DNA of 64,000 bases from Caldifarciminota bacterium (GCA_016934635.1 JAFGSK010000072.1:1-64000), one strand, 5' to 3'; counted from the stretch's first letter, positions 7,989 to 17,511 are shown. Numbers and translations: made by a program. The notes: generated by a model from the letters alone, not told the origin.

Positions 7989-9071
7989 CTACTTTTCCTC
8001 AAGCGCCGCTTTCTTTTGTTCAAGTTCAGCCAGTATATCCTTAACGTCCCAGGTCTTAAGGGTCATGTCGTCGCCGCCTGTGTAGAGGTATGAACCGTCC
8101 GCTGAAAAGCTCACTGTACGGATTGCTCCTGCGTGTCCTGTGAATCTGCCCACCTCCAGGAGATTGACACTGAATATACCACCGGCATGCCAGCCTTTCT
8201 TTGTAGGTTCCTGGGGTTCTTCGTATCGACGTAGGAAAACGATCTGTCCTGCCTGATCGACCGCCGCTATCAATGACCCGTCAGGTGAGAACGAGATGTC
8301 CCGCACCCGGTCCAGATCACTCTGATACCAGCCTACCGAGGTTAGGGAGTCGTTACCTGGGGTCTTCCATACCCTCCATACCTTGACCAGTTGATCTACA
8401 CCCCCGGTAGCGCAGTACTGTCCGTCTGGTGAGAAGGCGATGGCGGAAAGCGAACCGTACATCTGCTTCATTCGGGAAGAGGAGTCACCGCCCTCCACAT
8501 TGGTGATGTAAAGGAAACTGTCCGAAGCAATACTGTACATGAGGTGACTTCCGGGTCTGAATTTGACTCCGGTGACGACACCCTTGTGTTCCTCGAACTT
8601 GGCGTGGCGATGGCGTTTTTCAAGATCCCAGATCTGTATCGCACCTTCGCCATAGCCCACGGCCAGGAACGCACCGTCTGTTGAAAAATCAAGAGTCATG
8701 GCAGGTCCGCTGAGCATGTAGACGGAATCTATCAGCTTACCGGTGCTCAATTCGTTCACTGTAAAGATCTTGTCAGCGCTGGCAATAGCTAATAATTTTC
8801 CATCCGCTGATACGGCGACTTCGTTTATGATGTGGCTGTGTCTGTGTAACTCGCGTACCAGATTGTGATCATCAGGATTCCATATCATTACAACACTGTC
8901 CGAGAATCCCAGGACAATCTCAGTGCTTCCTGGAATGGTTGCAAGGGTGGTTACTCGTGTCTGGAAGGAATCAATAGCAACCGGAGATCCTTCGTAGACG
9001 AGATGTACTGGTTTACGCCCACATCCCAGAAATGCCAGCCCCAAAACGAGCCATAGGACTTTTTTTCTCAT
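7989..9071 (-). CDS. WD40-repeat lipoprotein
   Basis: This is a 360-residue lipoprotein with signal MRKKVLWLVLGLAFLGC. It is followed by WD40-like blades: HSHIINEVAVSADGKLLAIAS, HKGVVTGVKFRPGS, SLSAIAFSPDGQYCATGG, VRDISFSPDGSLIAA and GAIRTVSFSADGSYLYTGG...LKTWD. It most likely forms a seven-bladed propeller on the outside of a membrane. It lies 12 nt downstream of lptG, with GGAGG before its ATG, so it is cotranscribed with the LPS export genes. Whether it helps LPS export is unknown. Confidence 0.85.
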   Translation of the reverse strand: MRKKVLWLVLGLAFLGCGRKPVHLVYEGSPVAIDSFQTRVTTLATIPGSTEIVLGFSDSVVMIWNPDDHNLVRELHRHSHIINEVAVSADGKLLAIASADKIFTVNELSTGKLIDSVYMLSGPAMTLDFSTDGAFLAVGYGEGAIQIWDLEKRHRHAKFEEHKGVVTGVKFRPGSHLMYSIASDSFLYITNVEGGDSSSRMKQMYGSLSAIAFSPDGQYCATGGVDQLVKVWRVWKTPGNDSLTSVGWYQSDLDRVRDISFSPDGSLIAAVDQAGQIVFLRRYEEPQEPTKKGWHAGGIFSVNLLEVGRFTGHAGAIRTVSFSADGSYLYTGGDDMTLKTWDVKDILAELEQKKAALEEK

Positions 9072-9083
9072 GTTTTGCCTCCG

Positions 9084-10166
9084 TCAACTTTTTACTTTAA
9101 CTATCAAAGCTATCAATGCACCGGTGAACAGGAAGTTGGGGAGCCAGGCTGCAAGCCAAGGCGGTAGTGCGCCTGCGTACCCGAAGGCTCGTGATGCCTG
9201 AAGGGCACCCCAAAAAAGAAAACTCAAAAGAAGCCCCAATCCTATCCCCAGGGTGATGTTACCTTTGCGTAGGAGAGAAGCCGCGCCCAGTGCTATCATC
9301 GTAACTATTATCACAATCACCGGAGATGAGAACCGGAAGTGATACTCAACAAGTTCTTCAGTTACGTTGCTACCCGCGAGTTCCATCCGGCGGATGTATC
9401 TTCTCAACTCCCCAATTTGCATCTCGGCGATCTCCTTGGAACGTACACCTAGCTCTTGCGGGGTTTCATGAATCTCCTCCATTACCCGTCTATTATCTCT
9501 CGTGAATTCAACGTCTGGTTTTGAAAAATCGTGAATCTCTACACCTTCACCCATCCATTCTCCGTCAAGTGTATAGCGTGCAAACGGAACCTTGATGGTT
9601 CGATTTATCTCATGTTCCTCACCAAGCTCCCATATCATCCAATCCCTGGCCGTACTGTCACTTATCCGTAGCTGTCGAATGAAGTAGATCCGCCCTTTCT
9701 CAGAAATATAATAAATCCTGCTTCGTACCCTGTCGCTTGAGGCTTTACGTCCTTCAATAACCTCTGTTTTATGATTTACGAACTTCGTTCTCGCTAGGGT
9801 GGAGACGTATTCTACCTCAAAAAAAGAAAGTGCGGCAACTGTCACAGATACGGTAAAGAATACAGCAAAGATTCGATATATGTTTACCCCCGAGGCCAGG
9901 AGGGGTATGAGTTCATTTGAGCGGATCAGTCGTCCCATTACCAGAAACACCCCTAGGGCAAAACCAACCGGCAGCAGCAACCCCATGGTGGCAGGAAGAT
10001 CGTACCAGTAGTAAAGAAGGATTTGAAAAAACTTGGCGTTGTCGTTGAGAAAATAATTCATCTTTTCAATGAGGTTGATTAGATCGTATATGATGATTAC
10101 CGTAAGAAGCCCCAATAGTGAAAAGCCGATAAATCCAATAACAAGGAATCTATCAAAGCGTTTCAT
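9084..10166 (-). CDS. lptG: LPS export permease LptG (YjgP/YjgQ family)
   Basis: This 360-residue inner-membrane protein belongs to the LptF/LptG family, which with LptB2 drives lipopolysaccharide from the inner membrane to the outer membrane. It has three N-terminal membrane segments (with FLVMGRLIRSNELIPLLASG, the coupling helix region), a periplasmic beta-jellyroll (about 130-260) and three C-terminal membrane segments. The ATG overlaps the end of the upstream lptF by four bases (ATGA). It is the second gene of the pair; which of the two paralogues is F and which is G is assigned by order only. Confidence 0.9.
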   Translation of the reverse strand: MKRFDRFLVIGFIGFSLLGLLTVIIIYDLINLIEKMNYFLNDNAKFFQILLYYWYDLPATMGLLLPVGFALGVFLVMGRLIRSNELIPLLASGVNIYRIFAVFFTVSVTVAALSFFEVEYVSTLARTKFVNHKTEVIEGRKASSDRVRSRIYYISEKGRIYFIRQLRISDSTARDWMIWELGEEHEINRTIKVPFARYTLDGEWMGEGVEIHDFSKPDVEFTRDNRRVMEEIHETPQELGVRSKEIAEMQIGELRRYIRRMELAGSNVTEELVEYHFRFSSPVIVIIVTMIALGAASLLRKGNITLGIGLGLLLSFLFWGALQASRAFGYAGALPPWLAAWLPNFLFTGALIALIVKVKS

Positions 10167-11368
10167 CGCCGCAACTTCCTCAAAAGCAACGAGCTTTCGA
10201 AAAAAACCTCGGCGAAAACCTCGATCGTGAACGGCAGGAAAACGAGATTAGGCAGCCACATTGCCAATTCTACTCCTATCTTGCCTGACTTGGCAAACTT
10301 CTCTCCTCCGATTACCATGATGTAGTAGAAGGCAAAGAAAACAAGTGAAAGAACGATTGCCAGCCCGATTTCTCCCCGACGCAGCTTCCCACCCAGGGCG
10401 GCGCCAAAACATACAAAAAGTATCCCGGCTACAGCCATGGCGATGGCCTTGTGTATCTCGACTTTAAAATTTGCGATGAGATTCTCTTGAGACTGGATTC
10501 GACGTTCCGTCTCCTTTCGCTTCACTTCGTCTAACCCATGGCTGGATAATTCTTGTCGATATCCATCCAGTAACTCCTTGTTTACGCGAATGTCTTCAAG
10601 GAGCATTGGAAGTGTCCTTTCACGCTCTGATCGATAGGAGCGTTCCCGTCGTATTAACTCAGTATTAATTTCAAGATTAATAATCTGAGTATCCGACATA
10701 ATCCGACGATAACTGCCTCCTACCTGTTGGTGGGTTTCACTGTCATACAAGATCATCTGCATGTAACGCTCGTCCGGTGTAATCTCTATCTTACCTACCG
10801 GTGCCGTAATGATCGAAGGCACCCGCGGATCATCTTCCGTGATCATTATGTCATAGATCAATGATTTGCGTTCATTCTTGTCGCCTATATATATGGTGTA
10901 GCCTCGAAAGTCTGTATTGAATCGACCTGGTTCGAGCCTGACCGTGGGTTTCTTGGTTGCTACGTCCGACATCATGGCTCGGCGACGGTGATTCGCCTCG
11001 GGTACGACATAGAGATTGAATCCTATCATGAGGACGGAAAAAAGGATGGTTACGTAGAGGATAGGCTGGAACACAGAAAACAACCGCACCCCTCCGGAGC
11101 GTAAGGCAACGATTTCGTTATCCTGGGCAAGCCTGCCGAAAGCCATCATGGCTCCGGCCATCGCCGCTAATGGAACAGACATGGCCATTACAAACGGCAA
11201 TACGTAAAGCAGGGTTTCTGCCACATGCTTGAGTGCAACCCCCTTGGAGATGAGGAGGTTGAATAAAAGAAAAAGCTGATCCATGAGGAAGATACCGGTA
11301 AGCACTGCCCAGGAAAGCGCCAGGAGTGCAAGATACCTGCCTACCAGATAGCGAGAATATCGCCGCAT
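10163..11368 (-). CDS. lptF: LPS export permease LptF (YjgP/YjgQ family)
   Basis: This is a 401-residue partner of the next gene. The typical topology is present: membrane segments near 15-35, 55-80 and 100-120, a periplasmic domain, then three more at the C-terminus. The cytoplasmic loop MMAFGRLAQDNEIVALRSGG is the family's hallmark coupling-helix region. A coiled stretch around residues 235-290 is longer than in lptG. The ATG at 11368 lies 5 nt after a -10, so translation is probably leaderless. The promoter is divergent from that of the polysaccharide cluster. Confidence 0.9.
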   Translation of the reverse strand: MRRYSRYLVGRYLALLALSWAVLTGIFLMDQLFLLFNLLISKGVALKHVAETLLYVLPFVMAMSVPLAAMAGAMMAFGRLAQDNEIVALRSGGVRLFSVFQPILYVTILFSVLMIGFNLYVVPEANHRRRAMMSDVATKKPTVRLEPGRFNTDFRGYTIYIGDKNERKSLIYDIMITEDDPRVPSIITAPVGKIEITPDERYMQMILYDSETHQQVGGSYRRIMSDTQIINLEINTELIRRERSYRSERERTLPMLLEDIRVNKELLDGYRQELSSHGLDEVKRKETERRIQSQENLIANFKVEIHKAIAMAVAGILFVCFGAALGGKLRRGEIGLAIVLSLVFFAFYYIMVIGGEKFAKSGKIGVELAMWLPNLVFLPFTIEVFAEVFFESSLLLRKLRR

Positions 11369-11373
11369 GATTA

Positions 11374-11402
11374 ATAATATTCAGTTTATACGGTTATGTC
11401 AA
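11374..11402 (-). promoter_or_regulatory. leaderless promoter for lptF-lptG-WD40
   Basis: Minus-strand TTGACA (11397-11402), 17 bp, TATTAT (11374-11379), 5 nt to the ATG. Its -35 is paired back-to-back with the -35 of the divergent promoter. Confidence 0.75.
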
Positions 11403-11409
11403 CGCGCCG

Positions 11410-11437
11410 TTGACATGATTGAAAAACTCACTACCAT
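11410..11437 (+). promoter_or_regulatory. leaderless promoter for the polysaccharide cluster
   Basis: TTGACA (11410-11415), 16 bp, TACCAT (11432-11437), 6 nt to the GTG at 11444. The two divergent -35 boxes form an 8-bp inverted repeat (TGTCAACG / CGTTGACA) with a 3-nt centre. Confidence 0.75.
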
Positions 11438-11443
11438 TCAGTT

Positions 11444-12712
11444 GTGCGAAAGAGAATCCTTGTGTTGGCTGCACCATTTCCCCAATTTTATCTTACTGGT
11501 TTCCGAGATTGGTTACTTGAGGGGAAATCCCCTAGTGGTATGCCAGCGGTTGTAAATTTTCTGAAAGAGACATCCAAGTGCGGATACGATGTTCATATTA
11601 CCCTCCCAATTTTCGGAACCAAAACCAAGTGCAAAGCTTTTATGCGTGAAGATCATATAATTGTGCATCCTTATCGATTACCCTCTCTTCTCTTACCACT
11701 GATTTATATACTTCGAAAAAAAGGGCATTTTTTGCTTAATTATATCTTTGTATTACTGACGCTCATTCTCTCTTTTGAATTCCATAGAAAGTTGATTTTC
11801 CGATTGTATCCTCATTTTATCTATCAGATGGGGTATAATATGTTTTTGGGCAATTTTTTACATAAATTGACAAACTATCCTCTCGTTTATCGGCTTTTCG
11901 GAACAGTTATTTGGGAGAGAATGGGGCGATCAATAAGGAAATTGAGTCCATGGCAAAAGATACGTTGTTTTTCTGAATTCTACATTTACCGTCACCCTGG
12001 TAGTCTGATTGTTATGAGTAATGATGGAACCCGAGGAGACAAGGTAATGGAGTTTTTTGGTGTACCAAAGTCCAAGATCCTTTTCCTGTTAAATGGAATA
12101 GATATAGAAACAAATTCATCCTCCATAGATATTCGAAAAGGAACCTCACAGGAGGCCTTTTTGGCGGTAGCAATGGCCAGACTGGTAGGGTGGAAGGGTA
12201 TTGACCGTATTTTACGAGCGTTGCCTGAAAGCGTAAAACTTGTTCCGGAATTAAATCTTGTTGTAATCGGGGATGGTTCTCAACGCAAGTTGCTTGAGAG
12301 GTTGACAGTGTCGCTTGGAATTTCAAACATAGTCCGATTCTTAGGATCCATACCCCACAACAAGATTATCGATACTTTGAAGCAAGGGGATTTATTCATA
12401 TCAACTCAGTATTTCTCAAATCTCTCCAATTGTTTATTTGAAGCTATTCTTGCAGGACTTCCGATTATTTCGTTGGCGGACGGTTCATTGGTAGGTTTTC
12501 TTGAGAATGGTGTGAACTCGATTCTTCTAGATCCTCAAAATATTAAGAGGGATTTGCCGCAAGCTATCGAGAAGATAGCCAGAGACCGTGCTTTCTACCG
12601 TCGCTTAAAAAAAGGAATAATTGAGAAAAGTAATGAGATATGGACATGGCAGGAACGGATCGCTTTCGAGTTGAAAACAATTGAGAACATTATAAGCAAG
12701 CGTAGAACGTGA
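11444..12712 (+). CDS. glycosyltransferase family 4 (GT-B)
   Basis: This is a 422-residue GT-B glycosyltransferase. The C-terminal nucleotide-sugar domain is clear: VAMARLVGWKGIDRILRAL, LVVIGDGSQRKLLERL, IVRFLGSIPHNKI, and the acceptor-proximal block NCLFEAILAGLPIISL, equivalent to the EPxxxE region. The N-terminal domain is more divergent. The GTG start at 11444 lies 6 nt after the -10 and predicts MRKRILVLAAPFPQF, a normal beta-strand start for this fold. It is the first gene of the surface polysaccharide cluster and overlaps the next gene (GTGA). The region is visibly more AT-rich than the flanking lpt genes, which suggests transfer. Confidence 0.85.
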   Translation: MRKRILVLAAPFPQFYLTGFRDWLLEGKSPSGMPAVVNFLKETSKCGYDVHITLPIFGTKTKCKAFMREDHIIVHPYRLPSLLLPLIYILRKKGHFLLNYIFVLLTLILSFEFHRKLIFRLYPHFIYQMGYNMFLGNFLHKLTNYPLVYRLFGTVIWERMGRSIRKLSPWQKIRCFSEFYIYRHPGSLIVMSNDGTRGDKVMEFFGVPKSKILFLLNGIDIETNSSSIDIRKGTSQEAFLAVAMARLVGWKGIDRILRALPESVKLVPELNLVVIGDGSQRKLLERLTVSLGISNIVRFLGSIPHNKIIDTLKQGDLFISTQYFSNLSNCLFEAILAGLPIISLADGSLVGFLENGVNSILLDPQNIKRDLPQAIEKIARDRAFYRRLKKGIIEKSNEIWTWQERIAFELKTIENIISKRRT

Positions 12713-13776
12713 AGATCATATCGGTTGTCGGTGCACGTCCGCAGTTCATTAAAGCGGCTATGCTTTCAATGACTCTTGCCAAACACCCTGAGATAACTCA
12801 CCTGCATCTTGATACCGGTCAGCATTACAGTCCTGAGATGGCCGAACTGTTTTTCGAGGAACTTGACTATCGTCCGGATTTCGATTTGAAGGTGGGGTCA
12901 GGTACGCATGGCTGCCAGACCGGTAAGGCGATGATGGGAATTGAGGAAATCCTTCTTAAAGAAACCCCTCATCTGGTAATCGTCTACGGGGATACTAATG
13001 CCACGTTGGCTGGAGCGCTTTCAGCGGTTAAGCTGCACATTCCGGTCGCGCACGTCGAAGCAGGGCTGCGCAGTTTCAATCGTCGAATGCCTGAGGAGAT
13101 AAACCGGATCGTTACCGATTCAGTCTCGGACCTTTTATTTTGTCCTACCCCTACCGCAGTGACCAATCTCAAGAATGAAGGAAGAAAAGAGGGGGTAATA
13201 CACACCGGAGACATACTGCTCGATACACTCCAGTACTTCCTGCCAAAAGCCCGTGAGCGATCTGATGTCCTCAATCGACTCAAAATCAATAATGAAAGCT
13301 TCTGGCTTTTAACCATGCATCGACCCCATAATGTGGACGAAGTGGGGAAGCTAAAAAGAGTTCTTACTGCATTAGGTAGTCAAGATCACCCCCGAATCAT
13401 ATTTCCTTGCCACCCTCGTACTACTGCAACCATCAAGAATATCCCCGATAAGGCACTTGACCATATAGAAATAATACTCCCAGTTTCTTATCTTGATTTT
13501 CTTATTCTTGAGAATAATGCCGAGTTAATACTTACCGATTCGGGTGGAGTACAGCGTGAGGCTTATTTCCTGGCTCGTCCGTGTCTGACACTCCGCGAAG
13601 AAACGGAGTGGCCGGAGACATTGGAGAATGGGTGGAATCGATTGGTAGGGACAGATCCCGAGCAAATAACAGAAGGTGTTAGACAAAAGAAGTCGCCAAT
13701 GATTGAACCTGACCTTACACTCTTTGGCGATGGTTATGCGCAGGAAAAAATACTTCAAGCATTACTTAGCCTCTGA
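12709..13776 (+). CDS. wecB: UDP-N-acetylglucosamine 2-epimerase (non-hydrolysing)
   Basis: This 355-residue enzyme converts UDP-GlcNAc to UDP-ManNAc, a precursor for surface polysaccharides. Family signatures are VVGARPQFIKAA at the N-terminus, LDTGQHYSPEM, VYGDTNATLAGALSA, HVEAGLRSFNRRMPEEINR, TMHRPHNVD and LTDSGGVQREAYFL. The GTG start overlaps the stop of the preceding glycosyltransferase and its own stop overlaps the flippase start, which indicates tight coupling. Confidence 0.93.
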   Translation: MKIISVVGARPQFIKAAMLSMTLAKHPEITHLHLDTGQHYSPEMAELFFEELDYRPDFDLKVGSGTHGCQTGKAMMGIEEILLKETPHLVIVYGDTNATLAGALSAVKLHIPVAHVEAGLRSFNRRMPEEINRIVTDSVSDLLFCPTPTAVTNLKNEGRKEGVIHTGDILLDTLQYFLPKARERSDVLNRLKINNESFWLLTMHRPHNVDEVGKLKRVLTALGSQDHPRIIFPCHPRTTATIKNIPDKALDHIEIILPVSYLDFLILENNAELILTDSGGVQREAYFLARPCLTLREETEWPETLENGWNRLVGTDPEQITEGVRQKKSPMIEPDLTLFGDGYAQEKILQALLSL

Positions 13777-15323
13777 TGAAGTTAAGCGAGTTCAAGGGCC
13801 TTTCTAAAGATACTCTCGTTTATGGAATAGGTAACGCCAGCGATCGTATAATAAGATTTGTCTTACTACCATTATACTCTGCCTATCTCCCGATTGAGAG
13901 CTACGGGATTCGAAATCTGACCATCCCGCTTTACGAAGTTTTGAAGATCATTATTTTACTCTCAATCGAAGAGGCGGTCATAGCCGATTATTACAAAGCG
14001 AAAACCCTTGAGGAGCGCCGCAGTGTCATATCTACCGGTTTTACCTTTAGTGTGATTACTTCATTATTGATTGGCGGATTGACTTATATCTTTGCAGCAC
14101 CTTTAGCTCAACTCATGGGTATCAGTATCCCCGATGCCCCTGCTATTCTACGTTTGTTCGCTGTGCTTACGGCATTATCTCCGCCGAGTTTCGTTTTCCT
14201 TTCATTCCTGCGCTGCGAAAAACGAGCAGGCATTTATACCGTGTTCAGCGTTACGAAATCCCTCATTAAAGTAGGATTGATGGTCGTTTTCCTTATGATC
14301 TTGAAAAGGGGGCTTATCGGGACCTACGAAGTTGACGCTATCCTGACCATAGTGTTTTTTGTACCCGTTATAATCATCATCTATGTCTATTCGAGGGGAA
14401 TTCAATTCTCATTTAAGAAGATGAAAAGCATGTTTAAATACGCATTACCCTTGGTTCCCAACAGGGCTTTTTTGTGGATACATAACATGCTTGACAGATG
14501 GCTCATAAAGCCGGTTTTAGGCGAGGCTGGCGTAGGGGTTTATGGTTTTGTAGTAAATTTTTCAAATCTTGTTTCATTTTTGCTGGTGGCGACTGTTAAT
14601 CTCGCGTGGCTACCCTACGCGTTTTCGATCAGAGAGAGACCTGATTTCCCAAAGACAATTTCACGTATTCTTACCTATGTTCTTTTAATAGGAGGCTGGT
14701 CTTTGCTTGTTTTGGGAGGATCAGCCAGGGAACTTGTTCAGTTGATCGCCAAGAAACCGGAATACTGGGAGGGTTATTTTTTAGCCCCTATTCTCGTCTT
14801 GGGTGTGTGTCTTTACGGGGCATACGTAATTATCTCAACACCTTGTCACACTGAAAGGAAAACCGGGGCATTTATGTCAACTTCATTGGTTGGAGCAGCA
14901 GTTATTGTGTTAATCAATGTGATATTCTTGCCAAGGATAGGGATTTTTGCGTCGGCACTGGCTTCGTTTTTTTCCTACCTTGTTATGTTTGTGATGATGT
15001 TTTTCCTTAGCCGTCGGTTGATGAAAATTCCGCATGAAATAAAACGCATTATAATTATAGGATTGACAAGTGTAGTAATAACCGGAGCTTGTTTTCTTTG
15101 GCATCCGTTTTACCCACCAGTTGAAATATCAGCTTTTACTGTAACTCCGGCATATTTCTATTGGCATCCTCTGGCTCCTCTTTTAGGTTTTTTACTTAAA
15201 TTATCCAGTGCCACAATTGCGTATTTCCTAACCCTAGCGATCTTGGGTTTTTTATGTCCGGAGGAAGTAAGTGTAATTAAAAGATTCCTTCTAAAGAAAA
15301 AAGAAAGTAGAAATACTCAGTAA
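13776..15323 (+). CDS. Wzx-type polysaccharide flippase (MATE/MOP superfamily)
   Basis: This is a 515-residue integral membrane protein with about 14 predicted helices. It has the hallmark start DTLVYGIGNASDRIIRFVLLPLYSAYL of polysaccharide transporters. It would flip lipid-linked repeat units across the inner membrane. A central segment (ALPLVPNRAFLWIHNMLDRWLIK) matches the family's second bundle. It overlaps wecB by one base pair set (TGATG). No Wzy-like polymerase is recognisable in the cluster. Confidence 0.88.
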   Translation: MKLSEFKGLSKDTLVYGIGNASDRIIRFVLLPLYSAYLPIESYGIRNLTIPLYEVLKIIILLSIEEAVIADYYKAKTLEERRSVISTGFTFSVITSLLIGGLTYIFAAPLAQLMGISIPDAPAILRLFAVLTALSPPSFVFLSFLRCEKRAGIYTVFSVTKSLIKVGLMVVFLMILKRGLIGTYEVDAILTIVFFVPVIIIIYVYSRGIQFSFKKMKSMFKYALPLVPNRAFLWIHNMLDRWLIKPVLGEAGVGVYGFVVNFSNLVSFLLVATVNLAWLPYAFSIRERPDFPKTISRILTYVLLIGGWSLLVLGGSARELVQLIAKKPEYWEGYFLAPILVLGVCLYGAYVIISTPCHTERKTGAFMSTSLVGAAVIVLINVIFLPRIGIFASALASFFSYLVMFVMMFFLSRRLMKIPHEIKRIIIIGLTSVVITGACFLWHPFYPPVEISAFTVTPAYFYWHPLAPLLGFLLKLSSATIAYFLTLAILGFLCPEEVSVIKRFLLKKKESRNTQ

Positions 15324-15341
15324 TCACAAGGAGGATAGAAG

Positions 15342-16295
15342 ATGACAATATCGCTCATTATCTGCACCAAAGATAGACCCATACAACTGAAAGGTTGTTT
15401 GGAAACAGTCTTTGCTCAGACAGTACTTCCCAATGAGATTATTATCGTTGACGCTTCCAACAATGACCTTACTCGAGAGTTGATTGAAGCTCTTAAGAAA
15501 GAAACATCTGCGCCTATTTTACGTTATGTTCATACACCACCTAGTACTGCCATGCAACGTAATGTGGGTATGAGTTACGTAAAAACAGATATTTTCGGAT
15601 TTATTGATGATGATATTGAAATGGACGTTAATACTTTAAAAAAAATAAGAGACGTTTTCATGGATGCTAAAAGAAAACCAGTAGGAGGCGTTGCGACTCG
15701 AATAATAGATTATATGCACTCAAAACGTACTCAGTGGTCTATCTCCACTTTATACAAACGTATCTTTTTGTTAAGTCACGGTTTTGATACACGTATCAGG
15801 ATTTTACGTTCAGGATTCGTAAGCTTTCCTTATAGATGTAAAGATCTAATTACTATTCTAGATGTCGATACTTTCCCTACCACATGTTGTTTTTTTACTC
15901 GTGAAATCGCGAAGCATTATAGATTTTACGAAGGTTTTTGTGGATACTCATTCATGGAGGATGTTGAATTTACGTACCGTGTATCTCGAGATCATCGATT
16001 ACTGTATGTCCCAAATGCTCATGTGTTACATTTACAAGCTCCAGAAGGTCGATCAAGTTATTTTGCGTTGTACAAACAAGTTGTTGAGAATCATCATTAC
16101 TTCTTTACGGAAGCAGTCAGACAGGACTTTATTAATAAACTTGCTTTCTATTGGTCTCACGTGGGATTGTTAATTTCCGCGTTATTAAAAAAACCAAAGT
16201 GGGGAAGAAATGGTTCAGTTTCTGGTTTTTTTGCCGGTTTTCAATCGATACTAAGACGTCAGCGACAGTTGCTTTCTGTAAATAAAACCGAATAA
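15342..16295 (+). CDS. glycosyltransferase family 2 (GT-A)
   Basis: This is a 317-residue GT-A transferase: SLIICTKDRPIQLKGCLETV opens the nucleotide-binding fold, EIIIVDASNND follows, and the DxD motif is in FIDDDIEMD. A later block (FMEDVEFTYRVSR) corresponds to the ED acceptor motif. An RBS (AGGAGG) lies 7 nt before the ATG. It is the last plus-strand gene of the polysaccharide cluster and is strongly AT-rich. Confidence 0.88.
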   Translation: MTISLIICTKDRPIQLKGCLETVFAQTVLPNEIIIVDASNNDLTRELIEALKKETSAPILRYVHTPPSTAMQRNVGMSYVKTDIFGFIDDDIEMDVNTLKKIRDVFMDAKRKPVGGVATRIIDYMHSKRTQWSISTLYKRIFLLSHGFDTRIRILRSGFVSFPYRCKDLITILDVDTFPTTCCFFTREIAKHYRFYEGFCGYSFMEDVEFTYRVSRDHRLLYVPNAHVLHLQAPEGRSSYFALYKQVVENHHYFFTEAVRQDFINKLAFYWSHVGLLISALLKKPKWGRNGSVSGFFAGFQSILRRQRQLLSVNKTE

Positions 16296-16589
16296 AGCTC
16301 CGATTAGTTATTCAGTAATACTCTCAAAGCTTAATTGAGACAACTCAGCTTATGTTTCGATCATCAAATATGATCCAAGTATGTTATTATGGATTGAATT
16401 TTGACGATCCGTTCCTTCGACGTTATTAGTACTGACGATTACCCTAACTGGTCTTTCAGTGTTATCTCTGAGGTGCAGGTATAGTATTTTATAGTCCCAT
16501 AACCTCTTTCTGGATTCCGACTAAATCGGTGAGCATCAGTATATGTAAGTAATACGTACTGGCTAAAAGCGGTAGTCTCGAAAGTTATC
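16296..16589. other. intergenic, nothing recognised
   Basis: This is AT-rich sequence between two convergent polysaccharide genes. No ORF with an RBS, no strong hairpin and no promoter was recognised. Confidence 0.4.
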
Positions 16590-17357
16590 TCATCTTAAGT
16601 CTGTACTCTCTTTAGCCAACCTATAGAGTCGTGGAATGCGAATAAGAGTTTTGGCTACTATTAATACACCTATGCCTATATAATAGAAAATTGTCACCCC
16701 CCAAGGATGTAATAAACCTGGGAAGAACAGATCAAATCCGAGGGTTAAGATCAATACAGAATAAACAGAGTCAGAACGAGAGAAAAAACCTATTATTTTA
16801 AAAAAGGTATTTTTAAATCTCCCTTCTGTTCTGACCTTTTTAAACAAGATGTTCTTTTTGGCTCCATATAGTAGGTAAAGAGTCGCAATTGAGGTTCTGT
16901 GGAAGAGTTGGAATATAGTCACCATGAGCATCACGTAAAGTATGAAATTCTGTTCGGTTCTGAAGTAAAGCCCTATCCCTGTTCCTACGTAAAGAGCGGT
17001 TTCTGTGACGTAGTGGCACAGAAGATCTAGAGGCTCCCCTAAGGGAGAAAATGTGCGTGTAATTTTTGCTAGCTCCCCATCAACGCAATCAAGCAAATAT
17101 AGTAGCTGAAAACAAAATGGACCCAGGAAAGCCATAAGTGAAGATTTCATCGATAGAAGTACACCGCCTGCTATCCCGAATACAAACATCGACCATGTGA
17201 CCATATTTGGGGTTACAAGTGTACGAGCCAAAACCCATGTTACGAAGGGAGAAACTCTTCGATACAAATACCACGCCATGATTGATTCTTGATCTTTGGG
17301 TTTTTGAGCTTCGGTTCGGATTTCTTTTAAGGTCACCTGTTGGCGTTTGTGTTTCAC
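16590..17357 (-). CDS. CDP-alcohol phosphatidyltransferase family protein
   Basis: This is a 255-residue membrane protein with about six helices and the CDP-alcohol phosphotransferase signature DCVDGELAKITRTFSPLGEP followed by LDLLCH. Two positions deviate from the textbook motif DGxxAR...GxxxDxxxD: Arg is Lys and the last Asp is His. The His variant also occurs in some polysaccharide- or inositol-linked members, so activity is not excluded. Its substrate is unknown. The GTG start at 17357 overlaps the stop of a short leaderless ORF. It is convergent with the GT2 gene and closes the polysaccharide region. Confidence 0.8.
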   Translation of the reverse strand: MKHKRQQVTLKEIRTEAQKPKDQESIMAWYLYRRVSPFVTWVLARTLVTPNMVTWSMFVFGIAGGVLLSMKSSLMAFLGPFCFQLLYLLDCVDGELAKITRTFSPLGEPLDLLCHYVTETALYVGTGIGLYFRTEQNFILYVMLMVTIFQLFHRTSIATLYLLYGAKKNILFKKVRTEGRFKNTFFKIIGFFSRSDSVYSVLILTLGFDLFFPGLLHPWGVTIFYYIGIGVLIVAKTLIRIPRLYRLAKESTDLR

Positions 17358-17389
17358 CTTTTTTTCTTAGCGTCAATAGTTTGAACCAT
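17354..17389 (-). CDS. putative 11-codon leader ORF
   Basis: An ATG lies 6 nt after the -10 and opens MVQTIDAKKKR. Its TGA overlaps the GTG of the CDP-alcohol phosphotransferase (GTGA). The main gene lacks a well-spaced RBS, so translational coupling is plausible. It is very short, so this is tentative. Confidence 0.35.
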   Translation of the reverse strand: MVQTIDAKKKR

Positions 17390-17395
17390 TAGAGG

Positions 17396-17423
17396 AGTTT
17401 AGGAAATATGAAAGCCTTGTCAA
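17396..17423 (-). promoter_or_regulatory. promoter for 17357
   Basis: Minus-strand TTGACA (17418-17423), 16 bp, TAAACT (17396-17401). Confidence 0.65.
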
Positions 17424-17511
17424 GCAGAGTTAGGGAGAGAAATGGATAACTTGTGATCTTAAGCAAGGCGTTATGGTTGAAACGAATACCCAGATTAATC
17501 TCAATTCAAGC

